64,000 bases of DNA from Oligoflexia bacterium (GTDB taxonomy: Bacteria; Bdellovibrionota; UBA1018; CAIPTA01): positions 1 through 64,000 of the forward strand of contig JAMLID010000018.1 of assembly GCA_023954355.1 (NCBI GenBank), written 5' to 3'. The translations under genes were made by a program, and so were the position numbers. The notes under the pieces were generated by a model. The model saw nothing but the letters and a program-made list of their open reading frames with translations, ran no database searches and had not been told where the DNA came from. Positions 26,167 to 34,855 of this stretch are shown piece by piece. Positions within the stretch are counted from its first letter, which is position 1. Each line of letters starts with the position of its first letter.

Positions 26167-27835
26167 CGGTTTCTCTAAAGATTGCTATAGCCTCATCAGG
26201 ATTGCAAGCAATAGGCTCATGGTTACGATTTAAAGACGTGTTTAATAAAATCGGGTACGATGTTTTCTCTTCTACTTTTTTAAGTAGTTTATAAAGGTGT
26301 TCGTTCTGTTCTTTGTTGACTGTCTGTACTCTGGCTGTACCATCAACGTGAGCGATAGCTTGAAGCTTTTGAATATGTTCTGGACGAATATCGACGGTTC
26401 TCATCATATAGGGTGAGGGCTTATGATCCATAACAAAAAAGCGTTCAGCATCGTCTTCAATAACTACAGGTGCAAAAGGACGAAAGCTTTCCCTTTTTTT
26501 GATTATTAAGTTCATTTTATTTCTAATAGACTTATCTTGAGGCAAGGCTAAAAGGCTTCTGTGTCCAAGTGCTCGAGGACCAAACTCCATAGGTCCATTA
26601 TACCAAGCAACGATTTTTTGCTCTAAAAGAAGCGAACACACTTTTTCTATTAAGTTTTGGTCAGACAATAACTCTGCGTCTTGGATTTGTGATGGTGTGG
26701 GTTGGTATTTGGGGCCAAGTGCATAAGTTTTTGGTGTAGCGGCATTTGCTTTATGGGTTTTATGCCATAAAAGTTGCGCAGCACCTAGGGCGGTTCCTGA
26801 GTCATGAGCAGCTGGTTGAAAAAAGACATTCTTAAAAATTTTAGATTTAAAAATGAGTTGGTTCGCAACGCAGTTTAATCCAACTCCACCTGCAATGGCT
26901 AAATTGGTTTCGGTTGGTTCTAATAGTTTTGTTTTTTTAACTAAACCTAAAAGAGCGTTTTCTAATATAGATTGCGCATAAAAGGCAATTTGCTCATGTT
27001 TTCTTTCGATTGGATCTTCTTTTTTTCTCGCTGGCCCTAAAAGATTTTCTAACTCTGGAGACCACATCTTATCGCTACCTTTATGAAATAAAAAGTAATC
27101 TAGATTTAATCGAAAACTGCCATCTTTATTTAGTAGTAAAACGCGATCAAGGGGATTTTCATTGGTTTTTGGTAGAGCTTTCTCATAAGAGGATAATCCC
27201 ATCACTTTATATTCATCATTCATGGGAGAAAAGCCTAAATATTGAGTTATGGTTGCGTAAAAATGGCCAAGACTATGAGGGTAGAGGGCTCTCCAAAGTT
27301 GTGTGTGACCGCTTTTGGTAAAGTGATGAATCGTGGTGGTGGCGAATTCTCCATTTCCATCTACTGTAAGACAGGAGGCTTGTTCAAATCCTGAAGAAAA
27401 ATAGGCGCTTGCTGCATGACATAGATGATGAGAGATGTGGTGCAGTTCACCTCGAAATCCAAGAGAATAAAGTTTCTTTTTAGCCAAATATATGTGCTTC
27501 CACTTTTCTATTCTGCTGGGGGTTTTCTGTTTTTTTTGAAATAAAAAGCGTTTGCTGTGAAAAAATTGTTTTGCTACGAAGAGGCCGACTTTTGTGATGT
27601 CTAAAAACGGATCCCAAGCAAACCCAACTTGATCAATATCATTCCAGGATAAGTTGTGTTGAGTAAAGAGTGTTTCAATTGCGTTGATGGGAAATGAAGA
27701 TGAGTGCTTAATTCGATCAAAACGTTCTTCTTCTGCGCAATAAATTATTTCACCGCTTGGTGAAATGCATGCAATCGCAGAATCGTGACTACCATAGCAG
27801 AATATTCCCATGGTGTGCTTTGTTTTATTCGACAT
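26123..27835 (-). CDS. NodU/CmcH-type carbamoyltransferase
   Basis: A 570-residue carbamoyltransferase with an N-terminal Kae1-like ATPase domain (GSHDSAIACISPSGEI, EEERFDRIKHSSSFP, HHLCHAASAYFSSGF, VDGNGEF, GGVGLNCVANQ) and a C-terminal YrdC-like domain (NGPMEFGPRALGHRSLLA, LNTSLNRNHEPIACNPDEA). The family uses carbamoyl phosphate and ATP to O-carbamoylate sugars or antibiotics. Here the partner genes are membrane proteins, so the target is probably a cell-surface glycan or glycolipid rather than a diffusible antibiotic. First gene of a three-gene operon. Confidence 0.93.
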   Translation of the reverse strand: MSNKTKHTMGIFCYGSHDSAIACISPSGEIIYCAEEERFDRIKHSSSFPINAIETLFTQHNLSWNDIDQVGFAWDPFLDITKVGLFVAKQFFHSKRFLFQKKQKTPSRIEKWKHIYLAKKKLYSLGFRGELHHISHHLCHAASAYFSSGFEQASCLTVDGNGEFATTTIHHFTKSGHTQLWRALYPHSLGHFYATITQYLGFSPMNDEYKVMGLSSYEKALPKTNENPLDRVLLLNKDGSFRLNLDYFLFHKGSDKMWSPELENLLGPARKKEDPIERKHEQIAFYAQSILENALLGLVKKTKLLEPTETNLAIAGGVGLNCVANQLIFKSKIFKNVFFQPAAHDSGTALGAAQLLWHKTHKANAATPKTYALGPKYQPTPSQIQDAELLSDQNLIEKVCSLLLEQKIVAWYNGPMEFGPRALGHRSLLALPQDKSIRNKMNLIIKKRESFRPFAPVVIEDDAERFFVMDHKPSPYMMRTVDIRPEHIQKLQAIAHVDGTARVQTVNKEQNEHLYKLLKKVEEKTSYPILLNTSLNRNHEPIACNPDEAIAIFRETDVDALILENYLFIK

Positions 27836-28147
27836 TAATAATACGCTAATCTATGACCATTTGTTTTGCTAGAGGGAAGTGGTCGTCTAATTTGCACACT
27901 GGCAAAAGTGGCGTATTAGAAATTCTGTGCTTCTTCTATTCGTGAAATAGTCGCGCCTTGTCAGCTTCTTTTAATGTCCAGTAAAGTGTTTTAGCTTAAA
28001 AAATGGGTCTTGAATTATCTTGCTCATTTTTTGAGAAAACCGAAGAAAATCGCGATAAATCCTTTGCATTTCGTTTCATTCGAGTAGGATAATATTTGTC
28101 TAATAACGCTTTAACGAAATATAGTTCGTAGGTTTGCTGAGGTCTTT
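27836..28147. other. Divergent intergenic region with weak promoter, no gene
   Basis: This 312-bp gap separates two divergent genes. I see no coding frame with support. A possible promoter towards 28148 is TTGCAT (28064-28069), an 18-bp spacer and GATAAT (28088-28093). Inverted 8-mers TAATACGC (27839-27846) and GCGTATTA (27911-27918) are probably coincidental. Nothing else stands out. Confidence 0.35.
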
Positions 28148-29074
28148 ATGCTTTTAATTTATTTAGCCGCACTCTTTTCAGATTACTCATACTCGGCACC
28201 AACGATAGATGCAAAAAAAGTGTTTGCAGTGACTGAATCCGATAAAGCGGCTATTGAAGATGTTAAGCTCTTTAGAGATTTTTATATTTCGGTAGAGAGT
28301 GATTTCGAATCTTATAATCCACCCTTTAAAGCTGGGGCAAAACCAAATATTGTGAGCTATACGGATCAGCTAACATCTTTTAAATCTGTAAAAGATCGAA
28401 AAGATGACGCTGTGGAAGTTCGCTTTGAAAAGCTAGTGACAAAGAATGAAATGCAGATTCCTGGGACCTCTAAACCATTTACAACAAATCAAGATTTGAG
28501 TTCGATACTGAAAAATAAATCGTTTTTTGCCATTTATAAAAATAATGAACTAGAAAATATTGAAGGGCTGAATAAATTAAAAGAAAGTTTAAAAAGAGAA
28601 ATAAAAGACCCTATCACAAAGCATTCTATATTAATGACGTTCGATGAACCAATTTTGAAGAAAACTGTAGAAGCTCTAAGGCAAGAACCTCTCTGTGCTA
28701 TGAATATCAAGGGTAAGAAGCCAGGTGAAGAGTGGACTCAGATTAGAAAAGAACAGAATGTTGATGTGACCTATAAGTGTAAATTTAAAGGTTGGAGTCA
28801 AAACGGTAAAAATAAAGTTGCTGTGATTGATTTGGCGGCACCAAAACAACAAAAAGAACAGAAACAACCTAATGGTGTTATCGGTGTAGTAGAGGTAGAG
28901 AGTAAGGGAGAGCTGATTTATGATCCAAAAATCCCTGAAGTCAGAATAACTATCAATGCTGATATTTTTGCAGAGCCTACAAAGCGAGAAATCACAAAGC
29001 TAGAGAAGCAGAAAAAATTTGTTCCACGAAATAAATCTAAAATGAAAGCATTGATTCAGCAGTACCCAATGTGA
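28148..29074 (+). CDS. Exported lysine-rich hypothetical protein, 308 aa
   Basis: The protein has a short signal peptide (LLIYLAALFSDYSYSAPT) and a charged mature chain with two cysteines (PLCAM, YKCKF). No domain recognised. A beta-rich C-terminal part (GVIGVVEVESKGELIYDPKI) ends in a basic tail. It precedes the polysaccharide deacetylase gene by 22 bp on the same strand, so the two are probably co-transcribed with the small exported protein after them. Shine-Dalgarno GAGG lies seven bases before the ATG. Confidence 0.7.
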   Translation: MLLIYLAALFSDYSYSAPTIDAKKVFAVTESDKAAIEDVKLFRDFYISVESDFESYNPPFKAGAKPNIVSYTDQLTSFKSVKDRKDDAVEVRFEKLVTKNEMQIPGTSKPFTTNQDLSSILKNKSFFAIYKNNELENIEGLNKLKESLKREIKDPITKHSILMTFDEPILKKTVEALRQEPLCAMNIKGKKPGEEWTQIRKEQNVDVTYKCKFKGWSQNGKNKVAVIDLAAPKQQKEQKQPNGVIGVVEVESKGELIYDPKIPEVRITINADIFAEPTKREITKLEKQKKFVPRNKSKMKALIQQYPM

Positions 29075-29096
29075 GATTTTTTCAAAAAGGAGAGTC

Positions 29097-30362
29097 ATGG
29101 TTAAAAATATAAAAATTATTTTTATTGGTTTATTTTTAGCCATTAGCTCTGTTAAAGCGAATCCGACAGAAGATTTAAATCAGACTAAGAGCGCACTCCA
29201 GCTCATAGCGAAAGCACAAGCGTTGGTGATTGCTTATGATGAAAGCTCGCCTGAATCCCAGTCGATTTTCTTTTTGCAGCTACAAGAGGTACGCCCTCAA
29301 CTAGAAGTGGCAGAGAGTTTATTAGAATCCTTTTTAGAAAAAAATAAACCAGAACTGCTTGTTGTTATTAAAGAGTTTAATAGCCAAAGTGCTATACATT
29401 CACTTGGCTTTGCGCACTTTCTTAGAAGAATGAGCTATGATGATGGTTGTGTAGATTGCAGTGTACCTCAATCAGTAATGGATGATTATGGCTTGACGTT
29501 TAACCCCTATAGCGATTTAGAAATCTATGAATATAGAAAGAGCATTTCATTAAAAGAAGTAGCTGCTTCTCGTTTATTATCAGCGTTTAAAAATTTAAAT
29601 TTGAAAGATAGTGAAGCACCAACAGCAACCTATGACTGGAAAAATCGTAATTGGATAGTTGGCAATTTGAACGAAGGTGAGTTTGTGGTTACTTATGACG
29701 ATGGACCGCTTATAAGCCTTACAGAAAAAATTGCAAATCAATGGATTGCTTCTGGTCAGGCAAAGCCAGCTTTTTTTTGGCTTTCACAAAATGTGCTAAA
29801 ACATAAAAGCTTGGTTAAAGATCTTTATAAAAAAGGGTTTCCAGTCGCTTGTCATTCTGAACGTCATGCTGATTTAGGTAATTTGGCCAAAGCAAAGGCG
29901 AAAAGTAACTTAAGTTCGCTTAATAAAAATCTTTTCAAGCAAGAATTAGAACAGATCAGTGACTCTGAGTTTGCTGGGTGGAAGGCAAGAACTCTTAATA
30001 GAGAAATAGTGGAATCATCAAATACGATAGAATCGATTTTGAAAGAAGTCGATGAGAGAGCAAGAATACGACACTATAGATTGCCGTACGGCTCAGGAGT
30101 AAGAAACGATTTAATCGGTAATTTATTTGAATCAAGAAATCTAGATCATTTTTTTTGGAAAATTGATTCACTAGATTGGCAAGACTCTAGTCCTAATACT
30201 ATTTATGATCGAGTATATAAACAAATGAGCCAGAGCAAAAAAGGGATCATCCTTTTTCATGATATTCAGCCTCCAACAGAAAAAGTTACGGAAAAATTAA
30301 TTCAATTATTTTCATCTAGAAAATGGTCTGCGGTTTCTATACATCAGCAGGTTCCCAATTGA
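29097..30362 (+). CDS. Exported polysaccharide deacetylase (NodB domain) with N-terminal extension
   Basis: A 421-residue protein with signal peptide (IKIIFIGLFLAISSVKA), an N-terminal helical region of about 170 residues with a paired-cysteine CVDCS, then a NodB deacetylase domain: TYDDGP at residues 199-204, CHSERH (HxxxH metal ligands), RLPYGSG, SLDWQ and LFHDI. The family removes acetyl groups from chitin, peptidoglycan or xylan using a divalent metal. Export and neighbouring wall enzymes favour a glycan in the periplasm or outside, but the substrate is not known. A strong AAGGAG precedes the ATG. Confidence 0.9.
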   Translation: MVKNIKIIFIGLFLAISSVKANPTEDLNQTKSALQLIAKAQALVIAYDESSPESQSIFFLQLQEVRPQLEVAESLLESFLEKNKPELLVVIKEFNSQSAIHSLGFAHFLRRMSYDDGCVDCSVPQSVMDDYGLTFNPYSDLEIYEYRKSISLKEVAASRLLSAFKNLNLKDSEAPTATYDWKNRNWIVGNLNEGEFVVTYDDGPLISLTEKIANQWIASGQAKPAFFWLSQNVLKHKSLVKDLYKKGFPVACHSERHADLGNLAKAKAKSNLSSLNKNLFKQELEQISDSEFAGWKARTLNREIVESSNTIESILKEVDERARIRHYRLPYGSGVRNDLIGNLFESRNLDHFFWKIDSLDWQDSSPNTIYDRVYKQMSQSKKGIILFHDIQPPTEKVTEKLIQLFSSRKWSAVSIHQQVPN

Positions 30363-30811
30363 TTTTAGCCCTTATATTAACTTTCTGCTCCTGGAATGCA
30401 TCTGCAGAAAGCCTACCGCTTAGAGAAATGGAAGAAATTCGAAAGCTTTTAGTTGTCACAAGAATGGCATTAAGTGAAAGTGCTAATTTAAAAAAATGTG
30501 AATATGAAGGTCTTCATGGTCTAGGAGCGCAGCTTCAGCTTTTATCCGCGAATTTTTTTGCAGAAAACGATTCTAAAAAAATTTCTAATAGTGCTGATCT
30601 GAAAATACTTAAAAAGAAAATTAATAACTGTATTTATCGGGCAAGTTGTTGGATCTACTCTGAATACCTAAAAAATGATGATCGCTCTCAAGTAAAAGCT
30701 CTAGCATCTTTAGCCAAGGCTAAAAATGATCAGTTGAAAGAATACCACTACAGGAGTGCTTTCAAAAAAATTAAGAGCCCCTGTCTATTCATAGCTAAAT
30801 ATATAGAATAA
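30359..30811 (+). CDS. Small exported cysteine-containing hypothetical protein
   Basis: The start is best placed at the TTG at 30359, which overlaps the deacetylase stop by four bases (TTGA) and gives a clean signal peptide (ILALILTFCSWNASA). An in-frame ATG at 30323 would bury that segment 12 residues in. The mature part is helical with cysteines at KKCEY, NNCIY, ASCWI and SPCLF. No family recognised. Translational coupling ties it to the deacetylase. The last codons overlap an AT-rich hairpin at 30808-30831. Confidence 0.7.
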   Translation: MILALILTFCSWNASAESLPLREMEEIRKLLVVTRMALSESANLKKCEYEGLHGLGAQLQLLSANFFAENDSKKISNSADLKILKKKINNCIYRASCWIYSEYLKNDDRSQVKALASLAKAKNDQLKEYHYRSAFKKIKSPCLFIAKYIE

Positions 30812-30831
30812 AAAGATTTTCCTCTTTTTAT
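30808..30831 (+). terminator. AT-rich 9-bp stem hairpin at an operon end
   Basis: ATAAAAAGA and TCTTTTTAT pair perfectly with loop TTTTCC, starting at the preceding gene's stop. The T-run lies inside the stem, so it is a weak terminator candidate that separates this operon from the efflux operon promoter. Confidence 0.4.
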
Positions 30832-30859
30832 AAAGATCCATTGCCAGTCATTTTTTTGC

Positions 30860-30899
30860 TTGAGAAAACAAGAGGATACAAGTATGTTGCGTTGCATAC
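30860..30899 (+). promoter_or_regulatory. Putative promoter with overlapping dyad for the RND operon
   Basis: TTGAGA (30860-30865), a 17-bp spacer and TATGTT (30883-30888) form a reasonable sigma-70 promoter. The dyad GTATG (30882-30886) and CATAC (30895-30899) covers the -10 element, the usual place for a repressor of an efflux operon. No regulator gene is adjacent, so the dyad is only a candidate operator. Confidence 0.4.
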
Positions 30900-30916
30900 A
30901 ATAAGGGGATTTTGCC

Positions 30917-31765
30917 ATGATTTTGAGTCTGATTATCGCTACATTCGTCTATGCGCAGCCTGAGACAGAAAAAAAAGAACTAGCCAAGGTGATTGTGCAA
31001 GAAATTCAGTATCAAGATGATCTTGAGCATGTATATGTTCCGGTAAAAGTGGCTGCTACAGTGCAGTCGTATGGAATTGCTGATAGTGAAGGTCTTGTAG
31101 TTGAGATTGTCAAACCTCTTGGCACTAGTGTTAAATCTGGTGAAACAATTTTATTTATACAGAACAAAGATCCTAACTATACTTATGCAAAAGTTCCTGT
31201 GAGAGCCTTAGTTACTGGTGTTGTAACAGAGGTTTTTCCAACACTAATGGCCAAAGTTAACAAGGGTGATCGATTGTTTACAGTTACAAATTTGCAAAAA
31301 ATAAAGTTGTTAGGTGAAGTTGCATCTACAGATTTAAAGCGATTAAGTAGAGGGCAAGCGGGTATTTACAAAAAACAAATCAAAGAAAAAGACGGCCTAT
31401 CTGTTAGCATTACGGCTATTAGTCCTGTGATTGATCCGAACTCGGGAACAGCTGCTATAGAGTTTGAGTTAAAAGATAAAAAAGAACTCCCAATTTTAGG
31501 TCAAGTAGGCCATGTTTTGATTGAATTGACCAATGGTAAAGTTATTAGTGTTCCTGAAAATGCGATTAGTTATCAAGAGGGTAAGCCTCTAGTTAAAGTT
31601 CTTAACGAAGCAAAAAAAGTAGAAAAGCGTGAGATTAAAATTTCGGAGCAAAGAGAGTCTAATGTTCTTATTGAGTCTGGTTTGAGCTCTGGAGATCAAA
31701 TCATTATTCGATCAAGTAAAACAACCAAACCTGGAGACTCAGTAGAAGTAGAAAGCTCAAAATAA
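30917..31765 (+). CDS. RND efflux periplasmic adaptor (membrane fusion) protein
   Basis: A 282-residue exported adaptor with the barrel-sandwich halves GLVVEIVKPLGTSVKSGETILFI and VRALVTGVVTEVFPTLMAKVNKGDRLFTV, a beta-barrel around residues 130-200 (SPVIDPNSGTAAIEFEL) and a membrane-proximal end. It lacks the long alpha-hairpin of larger AcrA-type adaptors, so it is a short form. It links the inner-membrane pump to the TolC-like channel. The pump gene starts immediately after its stop. AAGGGGA precedes the ATG. Confidence 0.88.
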   Translation: MILSLIIATFVYAQPETEKKELAKVIVQEIQYQDDLEHVYVPVKVAATVQSYGIADSEGLVVEIVKPLGTSVKSGETILFIQNKDPNYTYAKVPVRALVTGVVTEVFPTLMAKVNKGDRLFTVTNLQKIKLLGEVASTDLKRLSRGQAGIYKKQIKEKDGLSVSITAISPVIDPNSGTAAIEFELKDKKELPILGQVGHVLIELTNGKVISVPENAISYQEGKPLVKVLNEAKKVEKREIKISEQRESNVLIESGLSSGDQIIIRSSKTTKPGDSVEVESSK

Positions 31766-34700
31766 ATGGCATACTTTTATCAGCGCCCTTTGATCGTTTA
31801 TATTTTACTAGCTAGTTTAGGTGTATGGGGAATAGTTTCTGCCTTTAATCTATCTATCTCTCTTTTCCCCATGAGTAGTCAGCCAACGGTTTCTGTAAAT
31901 ATTTCTTATGGTTCGTATTCATCAGAGCAGTTTTACGAAACAATTGGTAAAAAAATTGAGTCGGGAATTCAGCCATTAAAGTCAGATGGTGTTGCCATTT
32001 CTAACTTAGAGGCCAGATACAATGATGGCTCTGTTCAATATAAAGTTCAATTTGGTTGGGGAGCTGACCCAGATGAAGCATTACGGAATATAGAGAATAA
32101 GGTAAAGGCTCTTGTGAGTCCCTATGAATCCGGTATACGAGATTCTGTGGGAGTATGGGCCTGGAGGCAAAATCAAGGCTTTTTTGCTGTAAGTTTTTAC
32201 AGTCCCATGCGAACACTCGATGAAATTCATGAAATATTAAATCCTTTAATTATACCGATGAATGCTGACGTTGAAGACGCAGCAGAAATTGGGCTCTATA
32301 ATCCAAATCAAAAAGAATTTTCTATAGTGTTAAAGCCAGAAAAATTAGCACTTTTTGAAATATCTCCAAGGCAAATCGAAAACTCTATTCGTGATGCTAT
32401 TTTTGGACTTTCTGGTGGCAGCATTAAAATTGGAGAAAAAGATTATCGAATTCGCTTAGAGAAAAGAGCGGCTTCTATAGAAGAGCTCGAGGGGATCCGT
32501 GTATCTGCCCCAACTAAAAAAGCAGTTTTGCTTAGAGATGTGGCAGATTTAAAATTAAATATTTCTGAAAATTCATCGCAAAAATTTCGTACAAGTGGTG
32601 TAGAGAGTTTAATTTTATTTGCTAGCCCTAAAGAGGGAGGCAATATCAAGCGTATGTCTGACCAGGTTCGTGAATCTCTTGAGATACTCAGGCCACAATG
32701 GCCACAAGATATTCAATATAAAATATTAGTTAACCCTTCAGAGTTTATTGATCGTTCGATTCAAAGTGTAATTAAAGAAGTTGGGTTAGCTGCGTTTTTA
32801 GCTGTACTAGTTTTACTTGTTTTTATTGGTAATCTAAAAAATGTGGCTACTGCAGCTATAGAAATACCTCTTAGTTTAGTTATGGCATTTATTTTAATGC
32901 GAATTACTGGAATGAATTTAAATTTAATTTCTCTTGGTGGATTGGCCTTATCTGCAGGTATGAATGTTGATGCAAGTGTGGTTGTGTTAGAAAATATTTT
33001 TCGAAAATTTGAAGAAAATAAAAAAGAACTAAATTATGAAGAAAAGCTTTCTTTGATTCTTCAAGCTGTATCAGAAGTAAGGCTTCCTGTGATTGCGGCA
33101 ACAATTGCCTCTTTAGTGGTGTTTATGCCCTTAATTTATACAAAAGGGTTAACAAATTCTCTTTTGGGCGACCTAGCCAAAGCGGTTATTTTCTCGCATG
33201 GTCTTTCTGCATTTGTCGCTTTATTGTTAGTACCAACAATTCGACTCCACATCATAAAAAATGGAAGCATGAAAGTTTATCCATCTCCTTTTGAATCATT
33301 AATTCGAGCAGTAGAAAATTTTTACGAAAGACTCTTAAGTGCACTTTTACAAAAAAACACTTATCAATTCGTTTTTCTGTTTACCCTGTTTTTATCTTTA
33401 CCATTGCTTATATATTTTAAATTACCTAGCCTGCCTAAAGAGGTTATTGGTAAGCCAGATACCGATTGGATCGTGGTTGGGCTCAATTCTCCTACAATCT
33501 CTACACCAAAAGAATGGGATAGCGAGATATTGCAGCTAGATGAAAAAGTACGAGCTAGTTTCTCTGATGATATTCAGTATACATTTGCTCAGGTGGGGTC
33601 TTGGGGTGGTAATACAATGCTAAAAGTAAAAAAAGCCTCAGAGGGTGAAGCATTACAAAAAAAGTTAGAAAATATTTTTACGAATACAGCCACCAAATTT
33701 TACTATGTAGTTCCGTGGAATCCTTCTGAGCTCAGAATTCCGAATCCTCCAGATTTTGAAATCGATATTATTGGAGGGACAATTTTTAGCAGACAAAGAG
33801 TTTCCTCAGATTTACAACAAATACTAAAAGAGCAAGAAACTTTTGATTACGTATCGGTTACTCCATCAGCAGAAAGAGAAAAAGAGATTGTATTTGTTTC
33901 TAGACCGCTTTTAACAGAAAAGCCTGAACTTTTGTCTAGAAGTGATTTATCTCACTACCTACGAGTAGCGACTAGCGGGATTTCTGTTGAGCAAATATCA
34001 AATAAAGGTATTGATTTACCAATTTATCTAAAAATGCCAAAAGAATACTCATCAAGATTAGAATATTTAAAGGCGCTGCCAGTTGGAGCAGGTGGAAAAA
34101 TTATTCCCATTGGTGCATTGGCAGATATTTCATTTCAAAATAAAAAGCCTGGAATTTTTCGTGAAAACCTTCAAGAGCTTTCTTCTCTAACAGGATCTAT
34201 GAAGTTAGAAAATAAAAAGAAAGCCAAAGATAAAACAAAAGTAGCTGAAGATTTGGTTCAGAGCTATAGACAAAAATTAAATTCTATAGAAGATCCACCA
34301 TCTATAGTTAATAAAGTTCCTGATGTAGAGCTTCAATCTGCCTTAGATCAGCTTAAAATTGCTATTTTAATTTCTATAGGATTAGTTTTTTTGACTATGG
34401 TTTTTCAGTTGGGAGATATAGTTCATGCGCTATTAGTTTTGCTGGCGATTCCTTTAGGAGCACTGGGAGTGATACTTTCTATTTGGCTTTTTAACAGTAC
34501 AATTTCTTTAAACTCTGGCCTTGGAATGATTCTGCTAAATGGAATATCGGTAGCGAATAGTATTATTTTAGTAGATTTTATTCGTAGAAAATTTCAAGAA
34601 TCTGGTGATCCATTTGCTTCAACTGTTGGCGCAGCAAAAGTAAGATTAAGACCAATCTTAATGACTTCTTTTACAACGATTTTGGGAATGCTTCCTATAG

Positions 34701-34855
34701 CTCTTGGTCTGGGTGAGGGTGGTAAAACATTACAACCTTTAGGGATAGCGGTTTCTGGTGGTCTTTGGGTCTCAACAATGCTCACATTGTTTTTAGTGCC
34801 TTCTCTTCAGTATCAATATTTAAAAATCAAAAAAAGGAGGGAAACTCATGTTTAG
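31766..34855 (+). CDS. RND superfamily efflux pump, inner-membrane subunit
   Basis: A 1029-residue RND transporter with the duplicated 6-TM plus porter layout, twelve spans and two large periplasmic loops. The first half carries GMNVDASVVVLENI near residue 400, with a single Asp where AcrB has a DD pair; the second half reads NGISVANSIILVDF near residue 925, without the relay Lys of AcrB. It resembles metal/HME or uncharacterised RND groups more than drug pumps, but the substrate is unknown. Middle gene of a three-gene operon, starting at the base after the adaptor's stop. Confidence 0.92.
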   Translation: MAYFYQRPLIVYILLASLGVWGIVSAFNLSISLFPMSSQPTVSVNISYGSYSSEQFYETIGKKIESGIQPLKSDGVAISNLEARYNDGSVQYKVQFGWGADPDEALRNIENKVKALVSPYESGIRDSVGVWAWRQNQGFFAVSFYSPMRTLDEIHEILNPLIIPMNADVEDAAEIGLYNPNQKEFSIVLKPEKLALFEISPRQIENSIRDAIFGLSGGSIKIGEKDYRIRLEKRAASIEELEGIRVSAPTKKAVLLRDVADLKLNISENSSQKFRTSGVESLILFASPKEGGNIKRMSDQVRESLEILRPQWPQDIQYKILVNPSEFIDRSIQSVIKEVGLAAFLAVLVLLVFIGNLKNVATAAIEIPLSLVMAFILMRITGMNLNLISLGGLALSAGMNVDASVVVLENIFRKFEENKKELNYEEKLSLILQAVSEVRLPVIAATIASLVVFMPLIYTKGLTNSLLGDLAKAVIFSHGLSAFVALLLVPTIRLHIIKNGSMKVYPSPFESLIRAVENFYERLLSALLQKNTYQFVFLFTLFLSLPLLIYFKLPSLPKEVIGKPDTDWIVVGLNSPTISTPKEWDSEILQLDEKVRASFSDDIQYTFAQVGSWGGNTMLKVKKASEGEALQKKLENIFTNTATKFYYVVPWNPSELRIPNPPDFEIDIIGGTIFSRQRVSSDLQQILKEQETFDYVSVTPSAEREKEIVFVSRPLLTEKPELLSRSDLSHYLRVATSGISVEQISNKGIDLPIYLKMPKEYSSRLEYLKALPVGAGGKIIPIGALADISFQNKKPGIFRENLQELSSLTGSMKLENKKKAKDKTKVAEDLVQSYRQKLNSIEDPPSIVNKVPDVELQSALDQLKIAILISIGLVFLTMVFQLGDIVHALLVLLAIPLGALGVILSIWLFNSTISLNSGLGMILLNGISVANSIILVDFIRRKFQESGDPFASTVGAAKVRLRPILMTSFTTILGMLPIALGLGEGGKTLQPLGIAVSGGLWVSTMLTLFLVPSLQYQYLKIKKRRETHV

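Noticed and set aside
27839..27918. Inverted 8-mers TAATACGC / GCGTATTA in the gap before 28148
   Set aside because: Arms are short and 64 bp apart; such a pair is expected by chance in a long AT-rich gap.
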